From assembly GCA_902766265.1 (NCBI GenBank), contig CACXCY010000229.1, positions 1 through 25,288 of the forward strand: a DNA stretch of 25,288 nt, given 5' to 3'. The position numbers and the translations under genes are program-made. Of the stretch, positions 25,186 to 25,288 are shown piece by piece; the stretch's first letter is position 1; every line of letters starts with the position of its first letter. The notes beneath the pieces were generated by a model. It saw nothing but the letters and a program-made list of their open reading frames with translations, made no database searches and was not told the origin of the DNA. This DNA is from an uncultured Bacteroidota bacterium. GTDB taxonomy: Bacteria > Bacteroidota > Bacteroidia > Bacteroidales > P3.

Positions 25186-25229
25186 GTTAGACTTAAGTTA
25201 GACTTAGGTTAGAGTTAGGTTAGAGTTAG
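25186..25229. repeat. Second 11-bp tandem repeat array
   Basis: Four head-to-tail units with no spacer: GTTAGACTTAA (25186-25196), GTTAGACTTAG (25197-25207), GTTAGAGTTAG (25208-25218), GTTAGAGTTAG (25219-25229). On the minus strand the units read CTAACTCTAAC. The period equals that of the array at 6087-6194 but the unit sequence differs. Confidence 0.9.
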
Positions 25230-25288
25230 AAAATGGAGTTTTTGTCTGCCGATTTCATTATGGATTTTTCAATCGGCAAGAAATGGGG
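25226..25288 (-). CDS. Possible C-terminal end of a leftward gene (very short, partial)
   Basis: Reading leftward from the right edge, one frame is open for 20 codons (PHFLPIEKSIMKSADKNSIF) and ends in TAA at 25226-25228. That length is easily open by chance and no family can be recognised. It is listed because the TAA lies in the first 11-bp repeat unit in the same C-TAR register as the ctpA stop, and because the symmetric terminator at 25090-25119 would suit a convergent gene. TGCCGATT (25247-25254) and AATCGGCA (25271-25278) also form an inverted repeat here. Confidence 0.25.
   Translation of the reverse strand, partial: PHFLPIEKSIMKSADKNSIF

Noticed and set aside
25247..25278. 8-bp inverted repeat TGCCGATT/AATCGGCA at the right edge
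   Set aside because: Short stem, 16-base loop and no T-run; kept only as a remark because the window ends here.

Overview
The window comes from the chromosome of a member of the Bacteroidota, most likely the order Bacteroidales. The supports are: repeated promoter elements of the form TAnnTTTG (mostly TATCTTTGC) upstream of genes; a secreted protein ending in a type IX secretion (T9SS) sorting-like domain; a DUF2723 membrane protein; a long F0 subunit a carrying an N-terminal signal sequence; and a three-subunit fumarate reductase of the Bacteroides kind. I cannot name the genus. I see no tRNA, rRNA, CRISPR array, insertion sequence or phage gene. Most of the window is housekeeping.

Layout. 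(1) Positions 1-3171, minus strand: signal peptide peptidase sppA, then a secreted SUMF1/formylglycine-generating-enzyme-like protein, then N-carbamoylputrescine amidase aguB, cut by the left edge; gaps are about 20 bp. (2) 3346-10893, plus strand: an outer-membrane beta-barrel protein with its own promoter, an S41 processing protease (ctpA-like), an array of 11-bp tandem repeats starting exactly at the ctpA stop codon, arginine deiminase (arcA), and a 1038-residue DUF2723 membrane protein ending in a terminator. (3) 10962-15699, plus strand: a small ribbon-helix-helix-like protein, atpB (F0 subunit a) with its own promoter but no other ATP synthase gene nearby, phosphoglycerate kinase with a strong terminator, and a YgiQ-type radical SAM protein. 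(4) 15701-23602, minus strand, reading right to left: a WG-repeat secreted protein, dihydroorotase (pyrC), a PepSY-like periplasmic protein, frdC, frdA, frdB, and a T9SS-cargo-like protein five bases after frdB. (5) 23714-25288: glyA on the plus strand with its promoter and a 13-bp-stem terminator, then a second 11-bp tandem array and perhaps the tail of a leftward gene at the right edge.

How they fit together. The fumarate reductase (anaerobic electron transport), ATP synthase subunit a and phosphoglycerate kinase are core energy genes of a fermentative, fumarate-respiring gut or oral type anaerobe. arcA and aguB both act on arginine-derived compounds but are 6 kb apart on opposite strands, so I do not claim a shared operon. 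SppA, CtpA, the beta-barrel protein, the SUMF1-like protein, the WG-repeat protein, the PepSY-like protein and the T9SS cargo are cell-envelope functions.

I found no clear undescribed multi-gene system. The most unusual items are the two 11-bp tandem arrays that both begin at a stop codon in the same register, an extra segment of about 100 residues in FrdC, the isolated atpB, and the regular 86-87-residue internal repeat of the WG protein.
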